The notes: generated by a model from the sequence alone, not told the origin. A DNA stretch of 64,000 nt from Sphingomonas sp. OK281 (GCF_900115295.1 NZ_FOVZ01000009.1:1-64000), one strand, 5' to 3'; counted from the stretch's first letter, positions 26,267-34,580 are shown. Program-made: numbers and translations.

Positions 26267-28858
26267 TCAAAACGCTCCGTCCTCCTCGGGATCTGTGAAC
26301 TGCCCAGTCGCTGCATTCCAGAAAACGCGACGCCAGTCCTGGCCGGTCGGTTCGATCTGATCATGGGGCACCCAGCCTTCTCCGTCGCCAGCGGTCTCGT
26401 AGCGATACATCAGCATTTTAGTGCTTCCGATCGGAATCAACGCAGGCTCGATAATCGTACGTTCCAAGTAGATGCCATTGACGCGCACGCTGACTATGCT
26501 GTCTGGGGCATAGACGACTAGATCGCCATCAGGAGCGACGAGACCTCCATCGCGCTCGGCTATGCCTTCAGCGAGCGACACATACCATGCCGAAAGCCCC
26601 GCGACGACGTCCTCACCGACGAACGCTCCATTACCCGCGCGATCTGCGGCACGACCGAGCCGGTCAAGGAAGTCGTCGAAATCTGTGAAAAGTGGCTCCG
26701 TTAGTCTCAATCCACCGTAAATGCTGTCATATACAACCACAGTGTCTGTCACGCGTCTTGGTACCCCGCGCTCATAGAACGCGATGTTGGTTGAAGCGTA
26801 ATCGATGTCGTTTGGTGCAACACTCTTTTCGCGGATTAAGAGCTGCTTGAGGGCTTCCCCTACCGCGGCTCGGACTAGCGGCGGGTTACCACTTCCGCCA
26901 CTGAACCACGGCTCATTTATGCGTATCACCACGCCCGTTGTCCCGAACTCGCGCTGCTTCTTTGACATTCTCGGGTCGGTAGTCCTGAGGTCGCGATACA
27001 GTCTTGGCGTAGGTCCGGCCTTGAAGCCTAGAACAGCCTCGTTTACCTGCATGCCTACTTCCGCAAGCAGACCATTCTGGCCGCTCATTATCCGGCTGTT
27101 CACGACGTCGTCAGCGCCTGCACCGACATTGACGGTCTTGTGGAGAATGGGGCGCGTGGGGGCTGCATTAATCGCGTCCTCAAGACGAATGGAGCGATCA
27201 AAGGCACTGGAGCGCCATTCGCGTACCTTCATGGGCCGCTTGAGATGAAGATAGAGAGCACCGGGATAAGCTTCGCGTATCGCTTGGTTCAGCGCGATCC
27301 CGCCGATCTGTTCGACGTCGTCGCGAGATCCTAGCTTGAGCTTATAGTTCGCCTCACCAACCTGTCTTAATGGATAGTTTAGATGGGGCGAATCCGCACC
27401 AAGCTGTGCGATATAGTCGAACTCGCGAGGTCGACGAGCACCTGGCTTCGCATGCTCGTAGACTGACTGGAACGAAGCCGGCCAATCGATACCCGGGGGG
27501 ACTGTTGTATCGTTGAAGCCCAGCTGCTCAGACTCGTCCATCAAGCATTTGGCATGCGCGAATTGAATGAACCTGTTGTCTAGATAAAGGTATGACGGCT
27601 CGACGGAGCCAGCATAGTATTCGTTGAAGCTTGACCCGAACCTAGTAAACGCTTGGCGCGGCGCGATGACGGCGAAGACGCCCGGCGAGGCTCGTCCAAC
27701 GCGCCCAAGTCGCTGACGAAATGCCTTCTTGGATTGCGGCACCCCTAGATTCATTCCGACAGTGAAGCCGGCAATGTCAATGCCGAGTTCTAGCGCAGAC
27801 GTAGAGACCACGCCGCGCAACGATCCGGAACGGAGTTTGCGCTCGATGGACGTGCGATCGCTGGTCTCGTAACCGCTGCGGTAAGGAAGGACGGCGTCGT
27901 CTCCGACAGCCCTGCACACGCGCTCGACGCCCTGCCGACTGTCGTGAAACGCGATGAACGTGCCAACGCTGGCATCTGCGTCGATTCGGCCTATCATATC
28001 AACTAGGGCGCCTTCGGCGGGACCGCCCTCAGGGCCTGCGATGTGGTATAGCGTCCTCCCGTGAGTGGGCGAGCCGTCGTCGGCCTCCACTATCTCCTCA
28101 AAATTACAGCCTGTTAGGCAATGCATATGATCGCGCGGGCCGAAGATAGTGGCCGTCGCTGCGATCAGCTGCAGCGAACGGCTCCGTTCCTTCGCACGGC
28201 ACGCGCGCTGTCTTGCAACGAGCAGTCGTCTGAAAAGGTAGGCCGTGTTGCTGCCAAACACCGACTCGTAGACGTGAGCCTCATCTATGATGAGGAAACG
28301 TAGCAGTGTCAGGAACTCCCTGATCGTTGGCGATGCCACCTGCCGCATTAGCCAAGCCTGGAGCAGGTCGGGCGTTACGACCAAGATTCGAGCGGTCCGC
28401 AATGCCTCGGACCTGCGTTCCATGGTTACGTCGCCGTGCAATTCTTGAACCGTCTCCGCCGGAAGGCCAAACTCGGCAGCCAGCGTCTGCCACCGTTGCA
28501 ACTGGTCGGAGAGCAGGGCTTTTAGCGGGTAGACTACGATAGCGCGGCCATCGCCCTCGATCATCTCGCGAATGACCGCTAGCTGAAAGATAAGGGACTT
28601 ACCCGATGCCGTTCCAGTCGCGACGACTACGTTGCTGCCAGCATCTATTTGCTGGAGAGCGAGACTTTGGTGCTTCCAAGCGCTCATGTCTGGAAATCGA
28701 TTCGACACCCATTCACCTATCGAGCCGGTTTGGTAAGCCGGGGGCAGCGGTGATCTTCTTTCCGCTCGTGCCGGAATATCAATGCGTTCCACCACGTCGA
28801 GCGTTCCGTCTCCAATCAAAGCCTCAAAGCCCTCGAGAAGCGTTCTTTCGTCAGTCAT
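26267..28858 (-). CDS. DEAH-box helicase, YprA/MrfA-like
   Basis: 863 aa SF2 helicase. Walker A TGTASGKS at 81-88, DEAH at 192-195, motif III ATATI, and motif VI QRLGRVGRASPG around 385-400. The middle and C-terminal layout follows YprA/MrfA and other helicases carrying DUF1998, including the GGLRLTEPLF strand, but the four zinc cysteines that usually follow are missing. MrfA acts in DNA repair, and DUF1998 helicases are parts of the DISARM and Druantia defence systems. ATG 28858 overlaps the stop of the upstream GHKL/STAS gene as ATGACTGA, so the two are translationally coupled. Confidence 0.8.
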   Translation of the reverse strand: MTDERTLLEGFEALIGDGTLDVVERIDIPARAERRSPLPPAYQTGSIGEWVSNRFPDMSAWKHQSLALQQIDAGSNVVVATGTASGKSLIFQLAVIREMIEGDGRAIVVYPLKALLSDQLQRWQTLAAEFGLPAETVQELHGDVTMERRSEALRTARILVVTPDLLQAWLMRQVASPTIREFLTLLRFLIIDEAHVYESVFGSNTAYLFRRLLVARQRACRAKERSRSLQLIAATATIFGPRDHMHCLTGCNFEEIVEADDGSPTHGRTLYHIAGPEGGPAEGALVDMIGRIDADASVGTFIAFHDSRQGVERVCRAVGDDAVLPYRSGYETSDRTSIERKLRSGSLRGVVSTSALELGIDIAGFTVGMNLGVPQSKKAFRQRLGRVGRASPGVFAVIAPRQAFTRFGSSFNEYYAGSVEPSYLYLDNRFIQFAHAKCLMDESEQLGFNDTTVPPGIDWPASFQSVYEHAKPGARRPREFDYIAQLGADSPHLNYPLRQVGEANYKLKLGSRDDVEQIGGIALNQAIREAYPGALYLHLKRPMKVREWRSSAFDRSIRLEDAINAAPTRPILHKTVNVGAGADDVVNSRIMSGQNGLLAEVGMQVNEAVLGFKAGPTPRLYRDLRTTDPRMSKKQREFGTTGVVIRINEPWFSGGSGNPPLVRAAVGEALKQLLIREKSVAPNDIDYASTNIAFYERGVPRRVTDTVVVYDSIYGGLRLTEPLFTDFDDFLDRLGRAADRAGNGAFVGEDVVAGLSAWYVSLAEGIAERDGGLVAPDGDLVVYAPDSIVSVRVNGIYLERTIIEPALIPIGSTKMLMYRYETAGDGEGWVPHDQIEPTGQDWRRVFWNAATGQFTDPEEDGAF

Positions 28859-29873
28859 TCGACACACCTGTTTTATAGACCACGCGCTTCGAAAGCGACG
28901 CGACCGATGGCTTGATGGAAGCTCTGCCAGCAATATCACGCAGCTCAGCTAGGCGTGTCGTTAGGTCACCCAGTCCAGCGGTATCCAATCTCATAACGAC
29001 AGTCGTGCCAGTCGCGTCGCATTGGACGAAACGCTCTCCGGCGTTGTCCGCGACTGTCGCGGAGCGGCCGCTTATCAGAGTGAACGATCCTGCCGCGCTG
29101 CAAATGCCATGCGTCATGTAGAGGCCGTAGCCTGTGTTCCGCCAAACGTCGTTGCTACGGCCGGAACGGCCGCGTGAAGTCACACCGGGTTGAACGGCCA
29201 GACGTAGGGCAGTCGCATCATCGGCTACATTAAGTCGAGGATTAAGTCGCAGTGATTGCGTCAAGCCAATTCCGGTATCGCTGACTACCATCTCAGCGCG
29301 CCCCGCTGCTGGCCACCATTGCGCCGCGAACGAATAATGCTCGGCCTCGCTATGCTCCACGACGTTGCGCACAAGCTCCCGGATCGAGTACGCCAAGGTA
29401 TCGAAGACATCGCCTTTTTCAAGCCGCGTTAGAACAGCAACGAGACGCTCCGCTTCGATCTGAATCAGATCTCCGTAGTGAACCATGTCTATCGCGGCTC
29501 GGGCACGCAGATCGTCAACTGACTTGACCGTCAGGGGTACGAACGCATCCGTCGAATTCAACGCACCGGGTTTTTGCCCCCAGTCCACGCCGAAGTAGTG
29601 GAAGAAGCCGGCCGCGGCTGCATATCCTAATCCCGGCCGCTTGTAGTTGTCGGCCCGTCTTTTCGCATCAGGACGGCGAATTCGAAAAGCGTTAAGGCTA
29701 TCGCCGATAACGGCCATCCAGCCCGGAGTCGTGAAGCCTACGTCAGCAAAGTCGATGACGTAGGCACCCGCTTCAGGCAGTTCCGCCAGTTTGCCGGAGA
29801 AGCCGAGCACGTCTTCCCAGGCCGATCCATCAGGGACCATCACCCTGACCACCTCCGACGAACTCAATCCCAT
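28851..29873 (-). CDS. STAS-like domain fused to GHKL ATPase
   Basis: 340 aa. Residues about 8-70 look like a STAS or MlaB-type fold (AYVIDFADVGFTTPGWMAVI). The C-terminal half is a GHKL ATP-binding fold: N-box E166/N170/E173-H174, G1 DTGIG at 199-203 and G2 NTGYGL at 246-251. There is no dimerisation or phospho-acceptor His region, so it is not an ordinary sensor kinase; it resembles anti-sigma kinases of the RsbW type joined to an antagonist-like domain. Its stop overlaps the helicase start, and a 587-base gap separates it from the other GHKL gene. Confidence 0.72.
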   Translation of the reverse strand: MGLSSSEVVRVMVPDGSAWEDVLGFSGKLAELPEAGAYVIDFADVGFTTPGWMAVIGDSLNAFRIRRPDAKRRADNYKRPGLGYAAAAGFFHYFGVDWGQKPGALNSTDAFVPLTVKSVDDLRARAAIDMVHYGDLIQIEAERLVAVLTRLEKGDVFDTLAYSIRELVRNVVEHSEAEHYSFAAQWWPAAGRAEMVVSDTGIGLTQSLRLNPRLNVADDATALRLAVQPGVTSRGRSGRSNDVWRNTGYGLYMTHGICSAAGSFTLISGRSATVADNAGERFVQCDATGTTVVMRLDTAGLGDLTTRLAELRDIAGRASIKPSVASLSKRVVYKTGVSND

Positions 29874-30459
29874 TTTTTAGGCCCTTATTTTCCGTTCGGA
29901 CTAATTGTGCTCAGAGCGTGAACGCTAACCATCAATAAATAATAGAAACTATCATGAAGTCAGATAATATAGATTTACTAAACAAGTTAACAGCGAACCA
30001 GTTTCTCTATACGGCCGCGATGGGACAGTTGCCTTTCCGTAGGTTACTACATTGTAACCCGTAAACGGTGTCATCAAAGCCGCCGGCATCAAGGGCCGAC
30101 GTCCGAACGCACCCCGGGAAGGTGGAATTGCTAAGTTGTTTGTCATCGGCTGGAGCGCCTGGTGTCGACCCGGAATATGACGGCACGGCATAAGTTATGC
30201 CAATCTACTGTAAGGTCGGTTGACGAGTCTACATAGGCGATGACATCTGTCAACTGTTCCTCAGGGCATGCTGCATGCGTCATTCGTAGTTATTGTCCCG
30301 CGGTCACGAGGGATTCCTAAACCTATTTTCGTCAATCGTCGGTCCGGGAAAAACCCGGATTGTACAACAGGACTGATGCATTTTGTCCAGCGATGTCGGG
30401 AACACCAAGTTTGGAATGACGGAACCTCACGTTTAAGTGCAACATCGCACACCGCATCG
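29874..30459. other. Gap between GHKL genes, possible promoter region
   Basis: 586 bases without a credible gene. It contains GGTTAC-TACATT-GTAACC (30042-30059), a 6-bp inverted repeat, and TCCGGG-AAAAA-CCCGGA (30343-30359), a short hairpin. These may mark the end of the upstream operon and the promoter of the GHKL/STAS-helicase operon. Base composition is lower in GC than the backbone. Confidence 0.4.
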
Positions 30460-31263
30460 CTAATTTGTTGGACTGCAACTCACCGACGCGTGAAATCCAG
30501 GGTAAACGACTTTCTGGCTCAGGCTTGCAGTCATTAATTCCGGCTTGCCGTTGATGAGGAGCGCCGCAGCACCTGATCGAAAACGGAGCTTCCCTTTCAG
30601 TTCAGCGAGGCCGACAAATAGAGGACGGAAACCCCGACCACGGGCCGGGTCGTTAAACCGCGATACGCCCTCTGTAAGCGCTAGACGTAATGCGTCCGCG
30701 TCGTCTTGCAGTTGAGCATATTGAGGAGCGGATCGCAGACTATTGAGAATACCACGGCCTGCGTCGGAAACGACGAACTCGAAGCTGTTAAGGCCAGCGC
30801 GAAAGCCGACGACTCCTGGTCGCGGAGTTCCAGCATGTTCATATATATTTTCGTACAGCTCGGACATCGCGCCGACCAGTTGAGCAGGCACCCTCCCCTT
30901 GAAGCCCGCCTGCCTGGCGGCTTGTTGGGCTGATAGACCAAATTTAGTCCACTTGATCTCTTCATCCTGATCACCGAGCATAGATCTGAAGGTGCCGGTC
31001 AAGCGGTCATCACTGACCCATAAACGAGAGCTCGCTGCTGCTGATGCCACGGGTGGCAGAGCCGCGCGTTTGAAACATGCTTGCGCCACGGCACGTAAGG
31101 TTGGAATCGAGCGGCTTAGGTAGGCCAGCTCGACAAAAGGGCCCAGGTCTACGACCTCGAAAGAGTCTACGAAATCACCTAGGCGACCAAGTGATGCTGC
31201 AAACGCAAGATCGTCGACTATCTCGTAGCTCAGCGGTTTCAAGCTACCGTCAACCTGAAACAA
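30460..31263 (-). CDS. GHKL ATPase-domain protein
   Basis: 267 aa from a TTG start that overlaps the end of the eight-cysteine gene by 14 bases. The ATP-binding fold is seen in N-box E135/N139/E142-H143, G1 DAGRG at 167-171 and G2 GRGFRPLF near 208-215. The N-terminal 110 residues have no domain I recognise but could hold a degenerate STAS fold. It is a paralogue-like partner of the GHKL/STAS protein, with the same odd features: no His-kinase phosphotransfer domain and a cytosolic profile. It probably takes part in a partner-switching or ATP-gated complex (inference). Confidence 0.65.
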   Translation of the reverse strand: MFQVDGSLKPLSYEIVDDLAFAASLGRLGDFVDSFEVVDLGPFVELAYLSRSIPTLRAVAQACFKRAALPPVASAAASSRLWVSDDRLTGTFRSMLGDQDEEIKWTKFGLSAQQAARQAGFKGRVPAQLVGAMSELYENIYEHAGTPRPGVVGFRAGLNSFEFVVSDAGRGILNSLRSAPQYAQLQDDADALRLALTEGVSRFNDPARGRGFRPLFVGLAELKGKLRFRSGAAALLINGKPELMTASLSQKVVYPGFHASVSCSPTN

Positions 31264-32383
31264 GCTTCACGAGTGAGCCTGCGCGACGTTCCAGATCTGA
31301 CTTCATGCAGGCCCAATTTCTTTCGAGAAGTGCGTCCAATGGCGCTCCGAATGGCGTAGGGTGATCAGCCCAAACGGGGCGGGTGAAGCCAATGTTCAAC
31401 GCAATTTTGCGATGAATCGTTTTCATAAACGCAGACGTATCCAAGGCAGTTACGCCAGCGAATGTCGCAGCCAGCATCGGGAGCATTTCGCCGCCTCCTC
31501 TAACAAACAGGTGCAATGGCCTAGAGACTATGTGGGCCAGTTCGCTCAGCCAAGCTGCGTGCTGCTGTACCCGGTCTGCGCGTCCAGTTCCGGTCGTAAA
31601 TTCAAACGCGATGTGCGTTACTTCTGGCCGATCTGCGACGTACTCCGCCCATCTGGCGGCATCGCGGTCGGTCCTTGCATTCACATGCAGAGCGGCGGGC
31701 ATGCCCTCACTTAAAAACTCCTCGTGAACCAGAGCTATGCGTTTCATTGAGTGCAGATCATCCCAACGCGGACGATCCACGAAAAGGCTGAAATTGGGTG
31801 TCGTTACGACGCCGATTTTAGCATCGATTAGGTCCCGAATAATGCTCCGTCTTTGATCAGTACCGAGACCCCACCACCTTTCAATCCGGGCATCCTGATC
31901 GATGCCCGTGAGTATGATTGTACTGTCACTTCGAAGGCGAAACGCGCGGCGTAATTCGTCGCCGTTTGCGTACTTCGCCTTACCTTCGCGAATGCTGATT
32001 AGAGATGAAAGAGGTATCGCGACAGTGTCCGCTGAAAATGGTCCTGCACGCCCCCCGCCGTGAAAAATTACCGGCACTGCGTTGGGTAACCGTGGCGCCA
32101 ATAGGTACGGAGCACGGGGGACATTATCGAGACGAAAACCGTCAATCTCGCGCACCCGGTCAACGTAAGCGACGCTGTTTGGACAGACCTGGTCGCACGT
32201 CGCTTTTCCTCCGCAGCAAGCGCCGAGACAATCAAAGATTGCTGCTTGGGTTCGAAGTCCCCCGCAGATTTTCCTCTCGGGGCATATAGTACAACCCAGC
32301 GGAGGGTAATCGGCGCCCTGATGGTGTTGAAGCTTGCGCTCGCGTCGCAATCTTTGAGCGCTCGGCGGGGCATCCTTTAGCAT
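31250..32383 (-). CDS. Eight-cysteine protein of unknown function
   Basis: 377 aa from ATG 32383, with GGAG eight bases upstream and a 7-base overlap with the preceding gene. The N-terminus packs eight cysteines: C31, C34, C40, C52, C56, C57, C63 and C67, a density typical of Fe-S or zinc clusters. The rest alternates strands and helices (IILTGID, IGVVTTPNFSLF, RIALVHEEFL, ALHVNARTD, THIAFEFTTGTG, LHLFVRGGGEMLPMLAA), which reads like a TIM barrel. I do not recognise the family. It might be a metal-dependent enzyme acting on nucleic acid or nucleotide. Confidence 0.65.
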   Translation of the reverse strand: MLKDAPPSAQRLRRERKLQHHQGADYPPLGCTICPERKICGGLRTQAAIFDCLGACCGGKATCDQVCPNSVAYVDRVREIDGFRLDNVPRAPYLLAPRLPNAVPVIFHGGGRAGPFSADTVAIPLSSLISIREGKAKYANGDELRRAFRLRSDSTIILTGIDQDARIERWWGLGTDQRRSIIRDLIDAKIGVVTTPNFSLFVDRPRWDDLHSMKRIALVHEEFLSEGMPAALHVNARTDRDAARWAEYVADRPEVTHIAFEFTTGTGRADRVQQHAAWLSELAHIVSRPLHLFVRGGGEMLPMLAATFAGVTALDTSAFMKTIHRKIALNIGFTRPVWADHPTPFGAPLDALLERNWACMKSDLERRAGSLVKLVSG

Positions 32384-32724
32384 ATGCTTATCTCCGCAAC
32401 TTTCGCTAATTCGTGGAATGCTTCGACGCGTCCACGACCGATCCCACATCCTTGCTCCACGACCCGGAGGAGTGCGTTCGAGGGTGTAATGAAGTGGGCG
32501 ACCTCGACAATTCCTCGACGCGCCACCAAACCGGTTTCGGTCATTTGAATAACCAGCGGCTCGCCTTCTTGAAGGATCATGCCCTCCCTTACCTCAGCGA
32601 CTCCGGCTGGGCTGTCACACTCGGGCGTGCGTGAGAACAGATCCGTCGTTGCCCGTTCAAGACGCCCCTTGTCCCAGCTTTTGCGAAACGATCGCCCGGT
32701 CTTTTCGATGAAGTCCGCACCCAT
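32377..32724 (-). CDS. Small hypothetical protein (115 aa)
   Basis: 115 aa, soluble, with a C-terminal half that looks like a small beta-rich or SH3-like fold (EGEPLVIQMTETGLVARRGIVEV). ATG 32724 follows GGAG and lies 3 bases after the previous stop; its own stop overlaps the eight-cysteine gene start. The tight packing on both sides indicates a real operon member. Function unknown. Confidence 0.6.
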   Translation of the reverse strand: MGADFIEKTGRSFRKSWDKGRLERATTDLFSRTPECDSPAGVAEVREGMILQEGEPLVIQMTETGLVARRGIVEVAHFITPSNALLRVVEQGCGIGRGRVEAFHELAKVAEISIC

Positions 32725-32727
32725 GGC

Positions 32728-33294
32728 TCAGCACTCCGTAAAAATTGAACGATAGCGTTTGGCACGCCCTTGGCTATGCTCAATCAGAAGCCCCAATGAG
32801 GCTAGAGAAGAGAGCCGGTTGTTCCAGGCAGTTGGGCTGGCAAGACCTTCAGCCGCTGAGTTACTGCGCCACAGTTCCCCGGCGTCAGTCTCGCCCCTCT
32901 CGGTAACGAGATCGTACGTTAGCCGTTGTTTGGGATCCAACTCGCCAATGATCTCACAGCTGGTCCGCTTCGCTTCTCCATCCAGGTTGCAAACGGGAAG
33001 CGCATCCCCTCGGGCTTGTACAAGTTCATAAAATTCATCGCGAACTTCTACGTTCGCATTGGTGATTATCGGATACGCCGTCGAACGCTGACCGCGCACG
33101 AGCGCGCGATAGGCTAGAACACTCTCTCGGAGGTAGCTTGCGGTTGCGACTTCGATCTGACGGAAGTCGAGATAAATGAGCGAAGGACATGGCGGCATTG
33201 GCGCTAATTCGACAAGCTTCGCGAATCCCCGCCGCCCGCTAACTGCGCCAGCTAAAACAGATGCTCCAGCGATTTCACACATGTCGATTACCAT
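32728..33294 (-). CDS. STAS-like / winged-helix protein
   Basis: 188 aa. Residues about 38-75 (LIYLDFRQIEVATASYLRES) match the look of STAS-like DUF4325 domains, where a strand-helix unit carries the T/S-rich turn. The C-terminal 60 residues are a winged helix (NNRLSSLASLGLLIEHSQGRAKRY). ATG 33294 overlaps the stop of a 55-aa frame as ATGGTAA; a TTG at 33306 is also possible. Tandem AACTCACGT repeats lie just upstream. It may sense the GHKL proteins and regulate this cluster; that is inference from STAS/anti-sigma biology. Confidence 0.62.
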   Translation of the reverse strand: MVIDMCEIAGASVLAGAVSGRRGFAKLVELAPMPPCPSLIYLDFRQIEVATASYLRESVLAYRALVRGQRSTAYPIITNANVEVRDEFYELVQARGDALPVCNLDGEAKRTSCEIIGELDPKQRLTYDLVTERGETDAGELWRSNSAAEGLASPTAWNNRLSSLASLGLLIEHSQGRAKRYRSIFTEC

Positions 33295-33455
33295 CGAATA
33301 ACCCAACTCACGTAACTCACGTGAGATAGGTAAGATGGCGGGATCAGGAGGTCAAGGGCATCGTCGGACGATAGAGTTAATCGGTCTCTCCTGCGGCTCT
33401 TGAAGCCGCCCGTGTGGACGGCTTCGTAGCGGTTCGCCCGCCTCTTGTTTGCCAT
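33288..33455 (-). CDS. Possible small basic protein (55 aa)
   Basis: 55 aa from ATG 33455 with GGGGA five bases upstream. The first half is very basic (KRRANRY, KSRRRDR) and the last third is hydrophobic/aromatic. Its stop overlaps the start of the STAS-like gene, which supports translation, but the last third also contains the tandem repeats that look like an operator. It is either a short leader peptide or a small first gene of the cluster. Confidence 0.35.
   Translation of the reverse strand: MANKRRANRYEAVHTGGFKSRRRDRLTLSSDDALDLLIPPSYLSHVSYVSWVIRW
33305..33325. promoter_or_regulatory. Tandem AACTCACGT repeats with palindrome
   Basis: AACTCACGT occurs twice in direct tandem (33305-33313, 33314-33322) and overlaps the perfect palindrome CTCACGTGAG (33316-33325). 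The site is 11-31 bases upstream of the STAS-like/winged-helix start, so it is a candidate operator for that protein or for a leader RNA control. Confidence 0.45.
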
Positions 33456-33511
33456 TTGATCCCCAATCCGGATCGTAGAGGGAACATCGCTAGCATCTGT
33501 GGGGAACGGTC

Positions 33512-33547
33512 GGCAGTTAGGCGCGCTCACCAGCGCGCCTAACTGCC
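33512..33547. terminator. Perfect 16-bp hairpin near island right end
   Basis: GGCAGTTAGGCGCGCT (33512-33527) pairs fully with AGCGCGCCTAACTGCC (33532-33547), leaving a CACC loop. There is no T-run, so it may be a Rho-assisted terminator, a transcription barrier or a recombination accessory site. It lies 78 bases inside the right attachment repeat. Confidence 0.45.
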
Positions 33548-33624
33548 TCTTCGAAAACGAGAAACCACGTCAGACTCGGCCGTAAATTTAGGGCTCGAGA
33601 ATTGTGGAAATCACGGTAATTGAC

Positions 33625-33640
33625 AGCACACCTTACGCAA
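33625..33640 (+). repeat. attR: Right attachment-site repeat of the island
   Basis: AGCACACCTTACGCAA, identical in sequence and orientation to 15389-15404, with no identity beyond the 16 bases. It lies 15 bases past the stop codon of the sigma-like gene at 33656, so the element inserted just downstream of a plasmid gene without breaking it. Confidence 0.75.
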
Positions 33641-33655
33641 CCTTCGGGCTCACCA

Positions 33656-34132
33656 CTAACTACGACGCCTAAGCCGAGCGACGATTTGCCGGAAATGATC
33701 ACGGACCCGTTCGCGTGGGATTCCCAGCACAGCAGCAATCGTCTCGCCGCTCATTCCATCGATCCGGCTCAGCCGCAGGACGTCGCGTGCTTCAGGGTCA
33801 AGCGTTGCTGCGGCAACAACAATCTCAGGATCGAGATGCTCTAGCGCAAGTAGCGCATCTCGCGGCACCAGCCACCAGGCGCGGACCTGAACACCATCAG
33901 GATGCAAGCGAATCGCCTGCTCTCCGCGATCAACCGTCAGATGCACTAGATCGGCAGTCTGCAATCGAGCGATCACCTCGGCTAGGTTCGGGGCGGAAGT
34001 CGGCTCGGTCAACGCGCTTAAGTAATCATCGACCTTAGCTGCGAGGGCCCGATTGGCCGCGATGTTGGGCAATCGCCGGTTCAATTCTCGACTGCACCGG
34101 CGAAGGAGCGCGAGCGTAGCACTGTCGGTCAT
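33656..34132 (-). CDS. Sigma-70 region 4-like HTH protein
   Basis: 158 aa. The last 55 residues resemble sigma region 4 (LDPEARDVLRLSRIDGMSGETIAAVLGIPRERVRDHFRQIVARLRR). No region 2 is present; the N-terminal 90 residues are of unknown fold. ATG 34132 follows AGGAGG at ideal spacing, so the start is firm. It is the first backbone gene to the right of the island and its 3' end defines the insertion site. It could be a sigma-like activator, or a DNA-binding protein that borrowed the domain. Confidence 0.68.
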   Translation of the reverse strand: MTDSATLALLRRCSRELNRRLPNIAANRALAAKVDDYLSALTEPTSAPNLAEVIARLQTADLVHLTVDRGEQAIRLHPDGVQVRAWWLVPRDALLALEHLDPEIVVAAATLDPEARDVLRLSRIDGMSGETIAAVLGIPRERVRDHFRQIVARLRRRS

Positions 34133-34194
34133 GTTGGCCTCCTAAAGAGATTTGGGATCGTGGAGGCGGGAAGAGTTTAGTGTTTCCCACCTTC

Positions 34195-34580
34195 AATTCC
34201 TTCCTCCCCCTCCCTCTCTGCCGGCCGACCGAAGCATCGAAGCGCAGGTTATCGCCGCGTGTTGCGCCCTGCAGCGCGGCGGCGGGCCACCACGCGACCG
34301 GCCGCCGCGGATCGAGTACGTCGAGCGCTGCGGCAGGTGCAGCCCGCGCTGCGACGCGGGCGGGCAACGCGCTGCCGAGGATCGCCGCGAGCAAGCCGAG
34401 CGCGGAGAACCGATCGCCGCTGAGGCTAGATCACAACGCGCGCGGTGCTGCCGCCGAAATAGCCCGCACCCGGGTCGCCGCCGAACCAGTGGAGCGCCGC
34501 CCATGCCAGGCCGTACCCTGCCGCCAATCCCGCCGCCGCGCCGACCAGTCCACGAAGGTCCAGGCAATCTGGCACTAATT
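34195..34580 (-). pseudogene. Possible broken small membrane-protein gene
   Basis: On the minus strand two neighbouring frames carry protein-like, hydrophobic GC-rich coding sequence: one ends at 34426 (LRGLVGAAAGLAAGYGLAWA, then ALHWFGGDPGAGYFGG), the next continues as FSALGLLAAILGSALPARVA. A stop and frame change separate them. This may be a frameshifted membrane protein, or two short overlapping genes. No family recognised, and the right part lacks a good start. Confidence 0.25.
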
